DNA of 64,000 bases from Sipunculus nudus. Lineage: Eukaryota > Annelida > Sipuncula > Golfingiida > Sipunculidae. How positions within the stretch are numbered: position 1 is the stretch's first letter; each line of letters begins with the position of its first letter. The translations under genes and the position numbers were made by a program. The notes beneath the pieces are model-generated. The model worked only from the letters and a program-made list of their open reading frames with translations. It was not told the DNA's origin and did not search any database. The stretch is taken from contig CM049313.1 in the NCBI GenBank assembly GCA_026874595.1, positions 45,782,659 to 45,846,658 of the forward strand. Reading direction: 5' to 3'. This document shows, in pieces, positions 1 to 12,799 of the stretch.

Positions 1-3000
1 CAGTGATTTCAGTGTTAAAAGGTGCTTGTCATAAGTGAATAATCGAGGAAGTGATGCACCCCACTTTAATATCCTTTTATTTTTAAGGAAAGGTCCATAG
101 TCTGTTGGTTTAATGCCACTTGAATGAAGGTTCTGGTTACTATATGGTAAGACTGAAGTAGGTAATTTACTAGAATTATGTCTGCATTCCAAGGAATGCA
201 AGCCCTGTCTTGTGGGCATTCACATACTTGGCCCATATTCCTTGTTTTATTATTATTATAAATGACTGAACATTATGAATATTTCTTGATGAAGTTCCTA
301 GATCAGGTCCATGTGATGGATCCACATCAAAATCTAACTGATTTTTCATTGGCCGATTCCTGAAATACCCTGAAAATTTCATTAGATTCCATTCTTGATT
401 GTGTGAGTTATATTGTAAATAAATACAAAAACACACACACACACATTAACTGGAATAAATGCTATTACCCTAGCGGAAGCTAATATTGAACCATCTAGAT
501 TTCATGTTTTATATGCATATAGACCAAGGATTTTTCCTCAAATCATAAGAAGTGATGCATTACAGGAAATCTATATGTAGTTCTCCTAATGAGATTTCAC
601 CATTTTGCCTCAGAGGTTACAGCTGAGGAATGAACCGCAGACCTCAAGTTCCAAAGTCCAATGCCCTAGCTATTATTATAAATTCTTTTACCCTCACATT
701 TATCACATATTCAAATACTTTGCTTGACCTTTATATCTGACCCTTAAACCAGATAGACAATATTAAAAAGCCAGGGTCATTGGAAGCAAATGCTCGGAAA
801 GTACCTGTATATAAATAAATATGTTGAATATACCCGTACATGTCAAGCCTGTTGAAAAGCTCAGGATCTGTATTTATGGAGTACGTCACCGTTTTTATTT
901 AGTCAGTATCAATTTTAACTGCATTCTGTATGCCAGATATACAGTATCTTTTCCAAACAAATTAAAATTTTAAACACAATTGTGAGACAGACACTGGGGT
1001 ATTTGTTGGGGCCTTTTTTGGTATACCCAAGTTCTGATTGACTTCAAACAGATTGGATAAACCAGTAGTGACATAGAGTATTTTCTTTATGTTTGTATTC
1101 TCCAAAGGATTAGGATAATCCCTTCTCTGTGAGATATTAGCCACTGCCTTTATGAGTCAGAATACACAATGATAAACAACATGGTTTTCATGTATAAACA
1201 AAAGATTAGAGCACTGGGAGATTAAAGCTAGAATAATGTTCTGACATCAGATTTTACATTTTTTAAACCTAAATACTGGATAACTTTATGGCTTCAATAA
1301 ATTTATTCAATCAAGGCATGGACAGTGAAACAGTCCTGCCTGCAAGATATGAAAGTGGATAATCCTGATTAAAAACTAATGAAAGGTCAGTTAACCTGAC
1401 CTGTTACTTATTAAATGTCACAGGATCAGATCAGATTATATGTAACTTATGAAATACAGACAAAGCCAACCCCAGATGATTCTGATTGGCAGGACCTACG
1501 ACAAATTGATCTAATTCATCATTTCTTGTCATTTAGAGGAGCTTATCATTGCTGTAACTCATTTTCAGCATGCATGAAATAGTATATGATGTCACATTCA
1601 TAAATCTACTGCCATTCATGTTCAAGTGATGGCATATTAATCTATCTTCTGACAATCTATCAATATTCTGGTGAAAGTTGTGACATTTCATCTTTACAAT
1701 CTGAGTGACAGCTGTGGGAACAACTGGAATAAAATCCAAACGTGAATGATATGAGAAAGCCAGAGGATTATTGAAAAGAATCCTGCTTTATAACCATTTA
1801 GCCATTACATTTTTCTTTTCATTTAGCAGAGCTTAAAGGTCTGAGATTGTCCAATTTGTTAGGAAACTGAGAGATTTAAAGGGCATTTCATTGATCCTTC
1901 ACAAAGCTAGTTTTTCATTTTACATTTACAAACCAGATGGTAGCCTCTTTTTTATTTATATCAGAAAAAAATGTAGCTTGCTGCCAGAATCTGATGGGTT
2001 TACCTCATACCAGATGGTAGTTTCCTTGTTATTTTTAGCCAAAAGAAAATTACATTATCTCTGCATGCAATCTGGTGGGTTTTACTCAGCCTTATGGAGT
2101 ATGCAGTAGTTAACTTGAGTGCCCTGTGAATTGTTGGTTTCATATTAACTTTTGGTTTCATTCATCATTCAGTTTCATCCTCAGTCATCATGATGCACTC
2201 AAGCAGTCATCTCTGCTAGTCTGGCTGATTCATTGATAGATTAATGTAAGCCAGGATGAAGAAAAACCACAAAACAGGCAAATTTAATAAATGAAAAAGG
2301 TTATCCCTTCTGACAAAACATTTTCATTGCAGTCTGGTCGGAAAATAAGTCATAGGAAAAAGTCATATATTTTGCCTGAAAAAAAGTCACAGAATTCTTT
2401 TTACAAACTTGGATAGAAAATTAAATCATCGATTTGTGTGTGAAAAAAGTCACGATTTAAGGTAAGAATTAAAAGGGTGTATATTTTCAATAAAATGTGT
2501 TATTTCCCCACTTGTATATTTTTTTCAAAGACATTAAAGGTGAGTGTTGTCAGATATTGGCTTGTGCTCTAAGCTGTTAATTGATTAAGATGGTAAGTTA
2601 AATTAAGACTATTAACTCATATATTTCAGAACAGAGTGAGAGAAATATGCTTTGTTGATGGTTCATGATTGAGATATTAATTATAGATTTGCTGTGATTA
2701 CTTCAGTATTCAACAAAATCAATTGAAATACATTATTCTAGGTGATAAAACACAGCACTTAACTGGAATTATCTAACTTTCAGGTTTTTAAAAGCACTAC
2801 ATATGGTAAAATTGTACAGAATTTGGGCAATTTGGCACTTATTATACTTTTCCTTACTTGCAAAAATGTTATGCTTTTTTCCTGTAAGGTTTTATGTTTT
2901 TTATCATAACATGCCAACTGGCAATGCTTCCATTTTCCTTTTCCACTGAAACATGATCTGCGCCCAGATGTCTGCATGGGAGGCCCAAGTTGAAAAGCTG

Positions 3001-6000
3001 AATTTGACCTACTGTAGGGAACCAAAACCTAGGTATATGATTATCAAAAAAATTTCATTTAGACTTTTGTTAATGTTCAAGGCAGCTGAGAAAACCCTTT
3101 TGACATTTGATAATTAAAAATATAATAATTGGACAGGCCTCTATGTTAGTTACAACCATGCAATAGACCTTATCCGGAACTCCCTGCAAGCTGACCACAG
3201 GCCTGCAGGTGGTACAAACAGTCTCTAGTGACCAGAGGCTGTGACCCACAGCAGTAGGCTGGACATAGGGCTGTGTGTATAATCTAGGGTCCCTATCACT
3301 TAGATTTATCTGTAAATGACCATGGATAATCAGAAATGCTGCCAGATGGATAACATAGGCAACTTCTGAAGCCACACATAGAAGCCGTGAGATTTAATAA
3401 AATCTAAAATTGATATCACAGGAGAAATAGATCAGACTGGATACATGTGCTTATCACCTCATGAATGTAAACAAGACAAAGACAGTGTATATCATGCCTA
3501 ATTTTTAACTATTATAATCAATTAGGGAATAATTTGGATTAATGACAGTATTTTGAAAAATATCAATTACATCTTTCAAACATAATGACTTTTAATTGCC
3601 TAACACCTATTGAGCTTTTTACACTGGATCCTTAACGACTTGTTGTAAAAGTATTGCAAACAGTCAACATATTAAGAGAATAAGATCAGCCATAAGCATA
3701 AATTAAGATAAAAAAGAATAGTTCACATAATGAAGTTATATAAATATTTTGATCAAGTCATAGTGAAAAATAAATTTAACATTTACTGAAGATTTCAACA
3801 TTTATGAAACAGCTAAGTTCAATTTCCTACTGACTGACATTGACCAAAAAATTAATTAAGATTATACACCAGTGATTACTTAAGGTCATATAATGGCACC
3901 AAGTGGACACAACAAAGACAAATCAAATGTATTATATATTTCATATGTATAATATTTGATTGTAACTCAGTTTCTGATGGGGTGGTTAATAATGTTTTAG
4001 CTCCTTTCACTCTGAGGTTTAAGACCTCACCTTGAAGTTGAAGATATATCTGCTTTAAATCAACCTGATTGGCAGATTTAAAATATAAATTGTAATTTTA
4101 AAGAGATTTCAACATGGTTGAGACAAGACATGGAGACATGGTTTGTAGCTTAGGGTACACTAGCCATTAAAACACAAGTCATAGGCCTTTTTAAATAACA
4201 GGCCGTTTTCCAATAAACAGAGGCAATTCATCTGCTTACAGATAATCCAGGAATTCCTTCACTCATTCTGTTGAAATAATAGTGTAAAAAGAGGTGATTA
4301 CACAGAAAGTAGCTGACTTTCATCAACAGGGTAAATGCTATATAAAATGACCAGGGAATGCTGGAGCAAGCGCTGTTTGTACCACCAGCAGGCTTAACCT
4401 GCCAGATGGCCCTCATTAGTGGACAGTTCCGGAGTAGATCTATTCTCACAGTATTGCCTGGCATCAGACATGGTGTATCAATGGAGAGAGCTGAGCATTT
4501 TTCTATTCGACAGTACATTGACAACCACTACTGGTATTCACAACGCTGATAGCTATAGCTGTCACAGAAACTTGATGTAGAAGATTATGAGGTAGCTCCA
4601 GCAGTATGAATTGTTCCCCAGATAATGATTGAAACTGCTAACAGCATATGAACATTGACCAGTTTGATTAAAAAAAATATAGGCAATAAGGTATGTAAGT
4701 ATACCATCAGTTAATTGAGGAATTCTTGGAAACACATGTGGTATTATGTGGATAGAAAACAGGGGGCTATGTAATTGATCCGGGTGATTTTGCATAGCAG
4801 CTGAGACTTAGGATATTGTTGAAAGATTAAGGCTACAATCTGTATCAGGTGAGCCATTAGTTTAATGAACTGCCATCCAGCAGTGGTTTCATTTCATTTT
4901 TTTCAGATTATCAGTTCCCTATACTGTAGTTCTGGGGTCTTAATTTAGTTTTAATAACTTGAAAACTGACTTAATAAACTTTCACTATTTTACTTTATAA
5001 ACTCATATATAAAAAATAGAAATTCACATATCAGTGTCTTCCCTGAAGTGGCAGAATCCATTCATTAATTCAGAAAAGTTAGAGAGAAAAAGTTCGGGAA
5101 ATTTTATATCTAATTACAGGTGAATATATAAAACCATTTAAGGCAAGTCCACATTCAAACATCAGTTGTGTCATCCCTGATGTGGCATTGGCTTATTATT
5201 AGGGTAAACATGTTGACACCTTGGGGTTAGGATAGGAATTGAGAGTAAATCGACACAATTTGTAACATGTCCAAACTTTTGGAATGGGGTGACACCAAGA
5301 CACATCAGGCTGACATGGGGAAACATCAAGATGACACCAGGATGACATTAATCAGGTCATCAGAAAAGAAATTCAGTATAACCTTGTTCTCTCCCTGGCT
5401 TCCGGACCACAGGGATAACTGGTGGTAGAAAGGGGTGACGGTTCAGTTAGGATATCAAACTGGAAAAAATAATGCGCCTGATGACCGCCCTGCTATGATG
5501 ACCACCCCACTAAGATGACCACAATTGTTAATCATCGGAAAAACCTCCCCCCCCCCCCCCCAACATGAACACTTTTGCAGGTCCTGAGGTAATCAGTGTT
5601 AATGAGATTCCACTGTGTATCATGTGGCCTGAAAAATGGTCAATTGACCCATCGGAAAGTAATACCACATGGTTGGTGTGTATATGGCCCGGACACATTT
5701 CAGGTTTAAGTTAATAAAAGTATACAGAACAATAGATGTTTGTTATTTCTCTGTGGCAGTTATTGTTTTTTCAAATGAATACCTTGCAAATCAGTGAGGG
5801 TTTACTAGTACTAATTTTGCTTTTCTTTCGGCTGAGGCTTTAGAGATATTTTTTCATTCCTGCCCCCTTGATAAGGGGAGAAAACTGATCTAACAGACAT
5901 TTCAGCAATAAAGCTCCATTAATAACAAGGAGAAAAATGACAGCAGGTGAAGTGAGCTTGTCAACAGGCTGCAGCAGCTGACAGAGAAGTAAAGCAAGTG

Positions 6001-6633
6001 TCTATCAGAACCATAGATTTGGTTGGTTTTATGCAAGAGGCCCTTTGGTGAGCCAATTTATATAATGAAAGTTGTCAAAAATTGCCTCTGTATATAGGCT
6101 GCAAAGGTATATTATTTTGGCAAATGGTGAAACGAATTGAAGCAATTAATTGTGGATAAAAACTCTCAAATCCATTTGAGCTCTCTCCATAATACCTGTA
6201 TATCAGCTTTGACACATGGCTGTCTGTACTTTTACATATGGCTGTCTGTACTTTGACAATTGGCTATAATTTTACTGACAGAGATTAATGCCAAATATGT
6301 TAGTCCTTGCACAGAAGTGTATCTATAATACTTGAAATTGAAATTTAACTGTTTATAAAAACTGGTCTAGCTTAGAGGTGTGACATGAGCATATGCTGAG
6401 CATGCAGCTAAACCAAATTATTCTTAAAGTTTAATCTTTTCACATTTTTTTGTGCTTGTATATTCAGTTATATATTAGTATATTAAATCATCTGTATGTG
6501 GCATGAATTTTCATTATATAGTTTTATCTCCTTATGTTGCATTCATTTTGTGGTGAGAACAAAGGGAAATATGATAAGCAAGAAAATTATAAAAAATAAA
6601 AATGATATAGATTCATCCTTAACACATGTTTTT
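1..6633. other. AT-rich mostly unique DNA, no gene seen
   Basis: No exon with convincing splice sites and coding bias was recognised here. The stretch holds a SINE-like remnant (about 620-676), a short CA run near 431-446 and a 15-base C run at 5547-5561. A patch at 4228-4549 is open on both strands and is discussed as a finding. It may be intergenic, or part of a very long first intron of the downstream FOCAD-like gene; the sequence does not decide. Confidence 0.5.
620..676 (-). repeat. tRNA-derived SINE head, fragment
   Basis: Read on the minus strand, this stretch has a tRNA-like order: an A-box-like stretch around TAGCTAGGGCATTGGA, then GAGGTCTGCGGTTCATTCC, which resembles an RNA polymerase III B box (GGTTCGATTCC) with changes. 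The phrase 'GCATTGGACTTTGGAAC' is typical of tRNA-derived SINE heads. No clear tail or target-site duplication was seen, and it is too degenerate to be a functional tRNA gene. Confidence 0.45.
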
Positions 6634-7110
6634 AGCAAACCTCTGAGCTTATGCGATGGCGCAGCGTCGTCCGTCCACTGTCGTCCGTCCGCAATTCAGG
6701 GCTGGCTTCCTGCTGTACATGGCTGAAAGTCAGAAACAGTCGGAGCTATCAGCTCAAAATTACATGTAAGAATTAGTCACATGTGAAACTTGGTGCCCTG
6801 GAGCTTATTATTGGGTATCTGCATTAGTTCAGATTTTATAGAGAAAAAGCTTGAAAACCTTTAAAAATCTTCTTCTCTGAAACTGTCCTGCCAAATTGTC
6901 CAATATTTCACATAAATGTTCTTTTGAACAATCTCTCTCAAGTTTGTTCAAATGGTTTCAGTTTGATGAATTTTTACCGAGTTACAGGAAGTTGAACTTA
7001 GTAATCTGTGCAAAAAAGCATACTAAACTTTAAATCTCAGAAACAGTTGGAGCTGTCATCACAATTTAGCAGCCAATGTTTGTCACTTGAGTCATATCTG
7101 AAATTAAGGT

Positions 7111-7506
7111 TAGTGGTGGGAGTCGGTTCCTTTTTCATAATCGATCATCAGTTTGGGCAAACCGATCGAAGATCGATTATTAATCGGTTCAGACATAAAG
7201 AATGTGCAATTATCTTTGAAACTGTACTCTCTTAAGCCAGCCCGCATGTCTTTGTAATTCTACCTGACAAAAAGAAGTTTTTGCCTTTTTTATATTTTCC
7301 TTTTATCACTAAAATATGCTATTCAAAGTTTCATTTTAAATAATTATGGTAATCAAGAATAATTTTGGCCTATAACATCAGTCATGAGTATGATGTAATC
7401 AATCATGAGTATGATGTAATCGATAGTTGCCTTTGATAATCGAGCGCTTAAAAGTGGCAGCAAACCAACCGACTTTCGAAAAAACTCTATGATTGGCCCA
7501 CCACTA
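7111..7506. mobile_element. hAT-like MITE with 8-bp target duplication
   Basis: A 396-bp insertion within A1 is bounded by the 10-bp inverted repeat TAGTGGTGGG / CCCACCACTA. Its flanks are the exact 8-bp direct repeat ATTAAGGT (7103-7110 and 7507-7514). An 8-bp duplication is the hAT superfamily hallmark. The interior is rich in ATCGAT and GATCGATTA motifs and has no transposase. The uninserted sequence is recovered by comparison with A2 near 13255, so the boundaries are secure. Confidence 0.8.
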
Positions 7507-7864
7507 ATTAAGGTGGTGGTGGCCCAACCTACATTGATCTGTTTTTTACAAGCATAAATGTAAGTTTAGACTTTTCTAGCTTATATAATGTTTTTTTTTT
7601 AAGAAACTATTATGCTGATTGGTTTAAATTTCACAAGAATAATTCAATGGTAGGGTTCTGCCAGTTTTATAAGAATAGATTGGGTAAATGCAGCTTAAAA
7701 AAAGCAGTGTAGCCAATAGAAAAAGGCTTTCTGTGTTTGAAAACAGATTTGACATCATGCCCAGTTTCAGCAGCCAAGTCAAGAGGTCACTCAGTACAAC
7801 CAGGTGGGGTCAAGACATCACCATGGCAACTGACCTGGCGCTGTCTGGTGTCCAGACAATGTGT

Positions 7865-7912
7865 TTAGACGTCTAGACACAACGTCTAGACGTCTAGACA
7901 CAATGTCTAGAT
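7865..7912. repeat. GTCTAGAC / ACGTCT palindrome cluster
   Basis: A short run of alternating AGACGTCT and GTCTAGAC palindromes lies at the junction between the A-type and C-type bodies of A1. The same cluster sits at the same junction in A2 (about 13590-13640). Its function is unknown; it may mark the fusion point. Confidence 0.6.
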
Positions 7913-8039
7913 GCAGAAATCCAGATTATTGGAACTATATCTTTCAACTGTTTGAAAAAACTTTGTTTGCATTTTAAGCCAATCGGGTTTATCATCAGGT
8001 CACATGTGAACTGCTGCACCCTGATTATTGGTTGACCTC

Positions 8040-9010
8040 TGACCTTTCCTCACTGTGAAATGTCCATTTGTGTGTCTGTTTCCACACATTAACCCACATA
8101 TCTCGGGAACAGATCAGGCTAAAAAATTTGCACAAATGAAGCCCTTTGATAGCTTTATAACATACATTAAAAATGGTGGCGCCACCTGCAACCATTTTTG
8201 CACAGCGTCCATCTGTTCATCTGCCATGGGATAAAATCACTTTATCTCGGCAGTGGTTTGACTTATCCACCTGAAATTTTGCAGGTTTATACATCCTGGA
8301 CAGCTTTCTGGATTTTATGACAGATGGCGCCACCTACATTCAGGTTTACTCTGAAGCTTATATCTCGGGAACCTTTTGACCGATTAGGCCAAAATTTTTG
8401 CATGTGTATAGATCTCACATAGCTCTTTATCATACACAAAACTGGTGGTGCCAACTGCAACCATTTTTGCACAGTGCGTGTCTGTTTGTTTGCCGTGGGA
8501 TAAAATCACTCATATCTCAGCAGTGGTTTGACTTATCCACCTGAAATTTTGCAGGTTTATACATCCTGGATAGCTTTCTTGATTTTATGAAAGATGGCAC
8601 CACCTACATTCATGTTTACTCTGCAGACATCAAAACTCATATCTCGAGAACTGTTTGACCGATTGGGCCAACAATTTGCATGTGTATAGATCTCACATAG
8701 CTCTTCATCATAGGCAAAACTGGTGGCGCCACCTGCAACCATTTATGCACAGTTTCCATCTGTTAATCTGCCTTTGGATAAAATCACTCATATCTCAACA
8801 GTGGTTTGATTTGTCCACCTGAAATTTTGCAGGTTTATACATCCAGGACAGCTTTCTCGATTTTGTGTCAGGTGGCTCCACCTACAATCATGTTTACACT
8901 GCAGATATCCATGCTGATATGCAACACACCTCACTCTATTCACCTTGCCACTTAATACATGCCTCACTTCACCCATCCCACTGTTTTCTGCTGATACACA
9001 GTTGTTTGTC
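8040..9010 (+). repeat. Family C tandem units inside A1
   Basis: About three copies of a unit near 277 bp, phased by GCAGGTTTATAC at about 8281, 8551 and 8829. Each full unit is itself a dimer: both halves begin ATATCTC, carry TTTGAC and AAATTTTGCA, and end at a GGTGGCGCCACC-type palindrome (intact at 8175 and 8722, mutated elsewhere). Confidence 0.75.
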
Positions 9011-9201
9011 GACTACCAATATTCTAGTTTTAAAATGTCCTAGTCTGAAACTTGCAGGTCCGAAATGTCCATTTTGCTGAAATTATAATGACTAAGGTAG
9101 ATATGCAGGACGTTAGAGGATCAATATTAAATTTTAAAAATAAACCTCCATTCATACTCCAAAACTTTGCACAGGTTCGCATTAGGCTTGTAGGCCTTGT
9201 T

Positions 9202-11449
9202 ATTTTATAACAGAGTTAGGAATGTATTAGATCAACACACATCTAGTGAACAGTATGGTCTAAACTCGCACAGAAATTATAAAAACTGATTGGTTACATG
9301 AAAGAAACAGATGGAAGAAATCTGTATATCCACATACAGAGTAAATTTAGTTGTACAAGTTGTATTTAATGCAGGTTTGAGCTTTTGGAGGGAGCTGGCA
9401 TTATTTGTAGTGATATTATTTGTTTATCACTTCTAATTTTTACTGCTATAGATGTTTTGTTCACAAGGATTTCAAAGTTACAATGTTCTTGAAAGGAAAA
9501 TTATCACAAAAATAAATCCTTCATGAATAAGAGGCCCAGGAGGAATAGAGTGTGTTGGTTGTTGTATCATGAAATCTTGAAAATTAAACTTTTGCCAAAC
9601 ATAGTATTCTATTTTCTTGTTCTAACAGAGGAAATAAAATAGTTCAGGAAGCATATTTTAAGTATATTTTTTGTTAGTTTTATAGTTTCTGGTTTTTGTT
9701 TTGTTCTGCTTCTATGGTTAAATGGTAGGTCTTGCTGAAGTTTTATTTGAATGGATTTCTGAAGTAAAGTGAAATATGTTGCTGTTATTAGGTGGATAAA
9801 GGAAAAATTCTGCTTTAGTCCCATCTGATTTCCCAGGGGAGGAGGCACAAGTGGAGCCAGATAAGATCCAAGCAAATTTTTTAACATGGAAATCAAGCCT
9901 GTAGACATCTGTGACGGGGCGGAATTCAGCTGGGAGCGATTATAGCACTTGTTAGAGTATCCTTTATCTTGTTTTATGGTTTTCATGGCCCTGAGGATGT
10001 TCTTTTAACATGTTCCTTGGTGACATGCAAGAAAATATGGCAGTCTCTGGGACTTGGTCCCCTTTTTCTGTTATGACCCCAGATGTAGATTTAGGGATGG
10101 GTTCTGTATTAATGGTCGGCTCATTGCTCCAGTAACGCTGGTCTTGCTTCAGTAAGGAAGAAAAAATGTCCATCTCTTGGCATTTCTCATTCTTTCATGT
10201 TATTTAGCAGTTGCAGTTTATCACCATACATTATGTATGGTTCATAGTCTGATGCAGTCCTTGTGGTTACAGATAGTGTACTCTCTGATTATATGGAAAT
10301 TCTACCCATACAAAAACAACTGCATTTATATGAATGCTATATTTTTAATTCTATCCAGTTCAACTTCAAAAACTTCAAAGAGAAATGTACAAGATACATA
10401 TAATTAGGATTAACCCTGCATCATATTAAGCTAGTTCAGAATTCTTACAGTACAAAATTGATATTAATTATTTTATGTTAAATGTATTTTTTGTAGTGCA
10501 GTCACCCCTTCATAATTAATGCTCATGTTTACTTTAAAGAGAAAAAGTTACAGCCAACATTTTGCAACCCGAGTCAAGCCACTAAACCGGGCTTACTAGT
10601 AAATTCAGCCAGTCGCATTTGTGTGGCTCGGCTCGGCTCCGGGCTCTAATTAACATGCTGAAGATGGAACATGTGCACCCATGAGTGCTTAAATCAGAAG
10701 TACTTCTCATATGCTGAAACTGTATTTCAAAAGTGTTTTTATAGGGCTCCTGCTCAAATATTTTCAAAGTGCCATTTCAGTTGCAGTAACATTTGAGCAT
10801 ACTCTAAACTATGCTTCAAAGGTGCTTTTCATATGCTCCAGCAGTGCTTTAAGTGTATTACATTTATACTTCTTTCTCTGCTTCTTGACTGTGCTTCAAC
10901 TGTGGTTTTATCTACATCCCATGACCATTTTTAAATGACTGGAGTAGTCTAGCTTTGAGCTTTTTTACTAACAATCATGTTTTTAATTATTAACACACAA
11001 AACAGTCTTTTTTTATCTACAGATATTGGACATGATCAAACATTTAGATGTTTACATTTAATTAGCAGTGAGGGAAAGTGAGAAATCCTTGGCTGTTTTT
11101 ATAGTACTGATTCTAAGTGTCATATCAGATGATCTTCTTTCTTGGAATAAACAAACTTTTTCATATTTTTTCTATTTCAATTAACACACTGAGAAAAATC
11201 ATTATTTTTTCCTGTACAAACTGAAATAGACATCATGGTAGTCTGTAGGTGGGAGAATTATTGCTGGCAATAAAGATGGAGCTCCCATGCAATTTCAGCA
11301 GTCAAGCTTTGCAAATCAACCTCCATATCCTCAGTAATCACCCTTTTTTCAGTCATGTTTATGTATTGAAAGGATGGGATGATACAGCCTAGTGGCAGTT
11401 TTATCCCTCTGATGTAACCAGCCAGAAGTAGTCAATGCTACATGCTTTT
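9202..11449. other. Unique spacer between A1 and D1
   Basis: Mostly non-repetitive AT-rich DNA. The only notable part is the minus-strand coding-like patch at 9609-10173, listed separately. No splice-supported gene was identified. Confidence 0.4.
9609..10173 (-). other. Coding-like minus-strand patch, unidentified
   Basis: Two overlapping minus-strand open frames (69 and 125 codons) cover a non-repetitive patch with more balanced codon composition than its surroundings, including a Pro-rich stretch LAPLVPPPLGN. The frame changes near 9970, so if the patch was ever coding it is now frameshifted or split by an unseen intron. A pyrimidine-rich tract ending in AAG lies near the upstream edge on the minus strand, but it is a weak acceptor. 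The family is not recognised. It could equally be chance in unique DNA. Confidence 0.2.
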
Positions 11450-12478
11450 TAGCCCTCAGCCCTTAGGCTGATGGGCTATTGTCGTCACCCAAGCTGCCCG
11501 TCCGTCCGTCCATCCAGCGTCCGTTAACTTTTATCTTGTAAGCGGGATATCTGGAAAGGATTCACCATCATAATTTTATTTCCTCGGTAAAGATGTATAT
11601 CAACAAAATCTCGGTCAAATTCAAAGATGGGTGACCTTGACCTATTTTTCTACATTTTAGAGCTGATTATAGAAAAACACTTAAATGCTTATTACCTAGG
11701 AACTATTTGGTGGATTTTCACAAAACTTACTATGACTGGGACTGATAGTCTGTACCTGCTACACAAGTTTGGTGGCGCCACCTACAATTTCTGATTTTTA
11801 ATGAATTTTTATCGGATTTTTCAACTTTGGGTTTGTGAGCGGGATATCTCTAAAAGGATTCACTTTAGGAATTTTATATTTTCGGTGAAGATGTATATTG
11901 ACAAAATCTTGGTCAAGTTCGAAATTGGGTGACCTTGACCTATTTTTATACATTTTAGAGCTGATAATAGAAAAAACATTTAGAAGCTTATTTCCCAGGA
12001 ACCATTAGGTGGTTTTTCACCATTCTTACTATTATCATAGGGAATGATGGTCTGTAACTGCTGCACAGGTTTGGGGGTGCCACCTACAATTTCTGATTTT
12101 TAATGAATTTTCCTTGGATTTTTCAACTTTGGCCTTGTGAGCGGGATATCTCTAAAAGGATTCACAATAGGAATTTTATTTCTTTGGTGAAGATGTATAT
12201 CAACAAAATCTCGGTCAAGTTCGAAGATGGGTGACCTTGACCTACTATTCAAGGTCACAGAGCTTATAATAGAATAAAACTTAAAAGCTTATTTTTCAGG
12301 AAGCATTTGGTGGATTGTTATGAATCATGGTACATACCTCTCCATTTTAAATTTTTAACTGAGACATGTATAGATATACATCCATTTGAGAACAGATATT
12401 TAGTACTTGTTACTGTAACCACCTTTAAACACTGTTCTTTTGGCTGAGGACTTTTGTCAGCTTCCGCTGATATTCTGG
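11450..12478 (+). mobile_element. Family D Helitron-like non-autonomous element D1
   Basis: The 5' end forms a hairpin, AGCCCTCAGCC with GGCTGATGGGCT. A tract of CGTCCGTCC then runs into CGTTAAC. The 3' end carries GGCTGAGGACT, an inverted partner of the 5' end with one mismatch, then a TCAGC/GCTGA hairpin and TATTCTGG before TT, resembling the Helitron CTRR-T terminus. The interior is about three tandem copies of a 300-bp unit (AGCGGGATAT at 11541, 11838, 12140), with palindromes at 11771 (intact) and 12073 (GGGGGTGCCACC). No open frame is of interest. Confidence 0.65.
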
Positions 12479-12799
12479 TTATAATCATTGCAAGACAGAG
12501 CCATTAGTGATCTGTCAATTAATTGATTATATGGTTGATTTGTTGTTTTCTTTCATAATCGATTGTATAGATCGCATGATAACTTAATCAATCACAAATT
12601 ATTATATATGTAAATACAAAGAAGTCATATTATTCTATTGATAAGTTTTATTCTAACAGAGAAACAAGAAAGATGGGGCACAAAACAGTGAAAAGCATTA
12701 TAAATTTGTGTGACAAATAACTGTCAATAGCTTATTCGTTACATTGACCTTTTTAGTGTGATGTTGAAGTTAGACTTAATTTTCCCAGTTAATATTTTT
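12479..12799. other. Short spacer between D1 and A2
   Basis: AT-rich DNA with several ATCGATT-like words. No gene, repeat boundary or regulatory site can be supported. Confidence 0.4.

Larger units (their letters stand above)
6634..9201 (+). mobile_element. Family A HINE-like element A1 (A/C chimera)
   Basis: It starts after a T run with AGCAAACCTCTGAGCTTATG and ends with ACAGGTTCGC, a short hairpin and GGCCTTGTT. The GCGAACCTGTG / CACAGGTTCGC subterminal inverted repeats, 3' hairpin and T-rich target match Helentron-associated (HINE) architecture. A CGTCCGTC-rich tract follows the 5' end. The first part has family A repeats with phrases such as 'CAGAAACAGTTGGAGCT'. From about 7980 to 9040 the body switches to family C sequence (three roughly 277-bp units), then returns to an A-type 3' end. 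No protein-coding capacity is seen. A hAT-like MITE is inserted at 7111-7506. A2 (12800-16054) is a close relative with the same mosaic order. Confidence 0.72.

Noticed and set aside
620-676. Functional tRNA gene
   Set aside because: The A and B boxes are both degenerate, and no cloverleaf with acceptor stem could be formed; a SINE remnant fits better.
8175-8186. Retroviral primer-binding site, because the palindrome contains TGGCGCC
   Set aside because: The match to a lysine-tRNA PBS stops after seven bases, there are no flanking LTRs, and the sequence is a symmetric palindrome inside tandem units.
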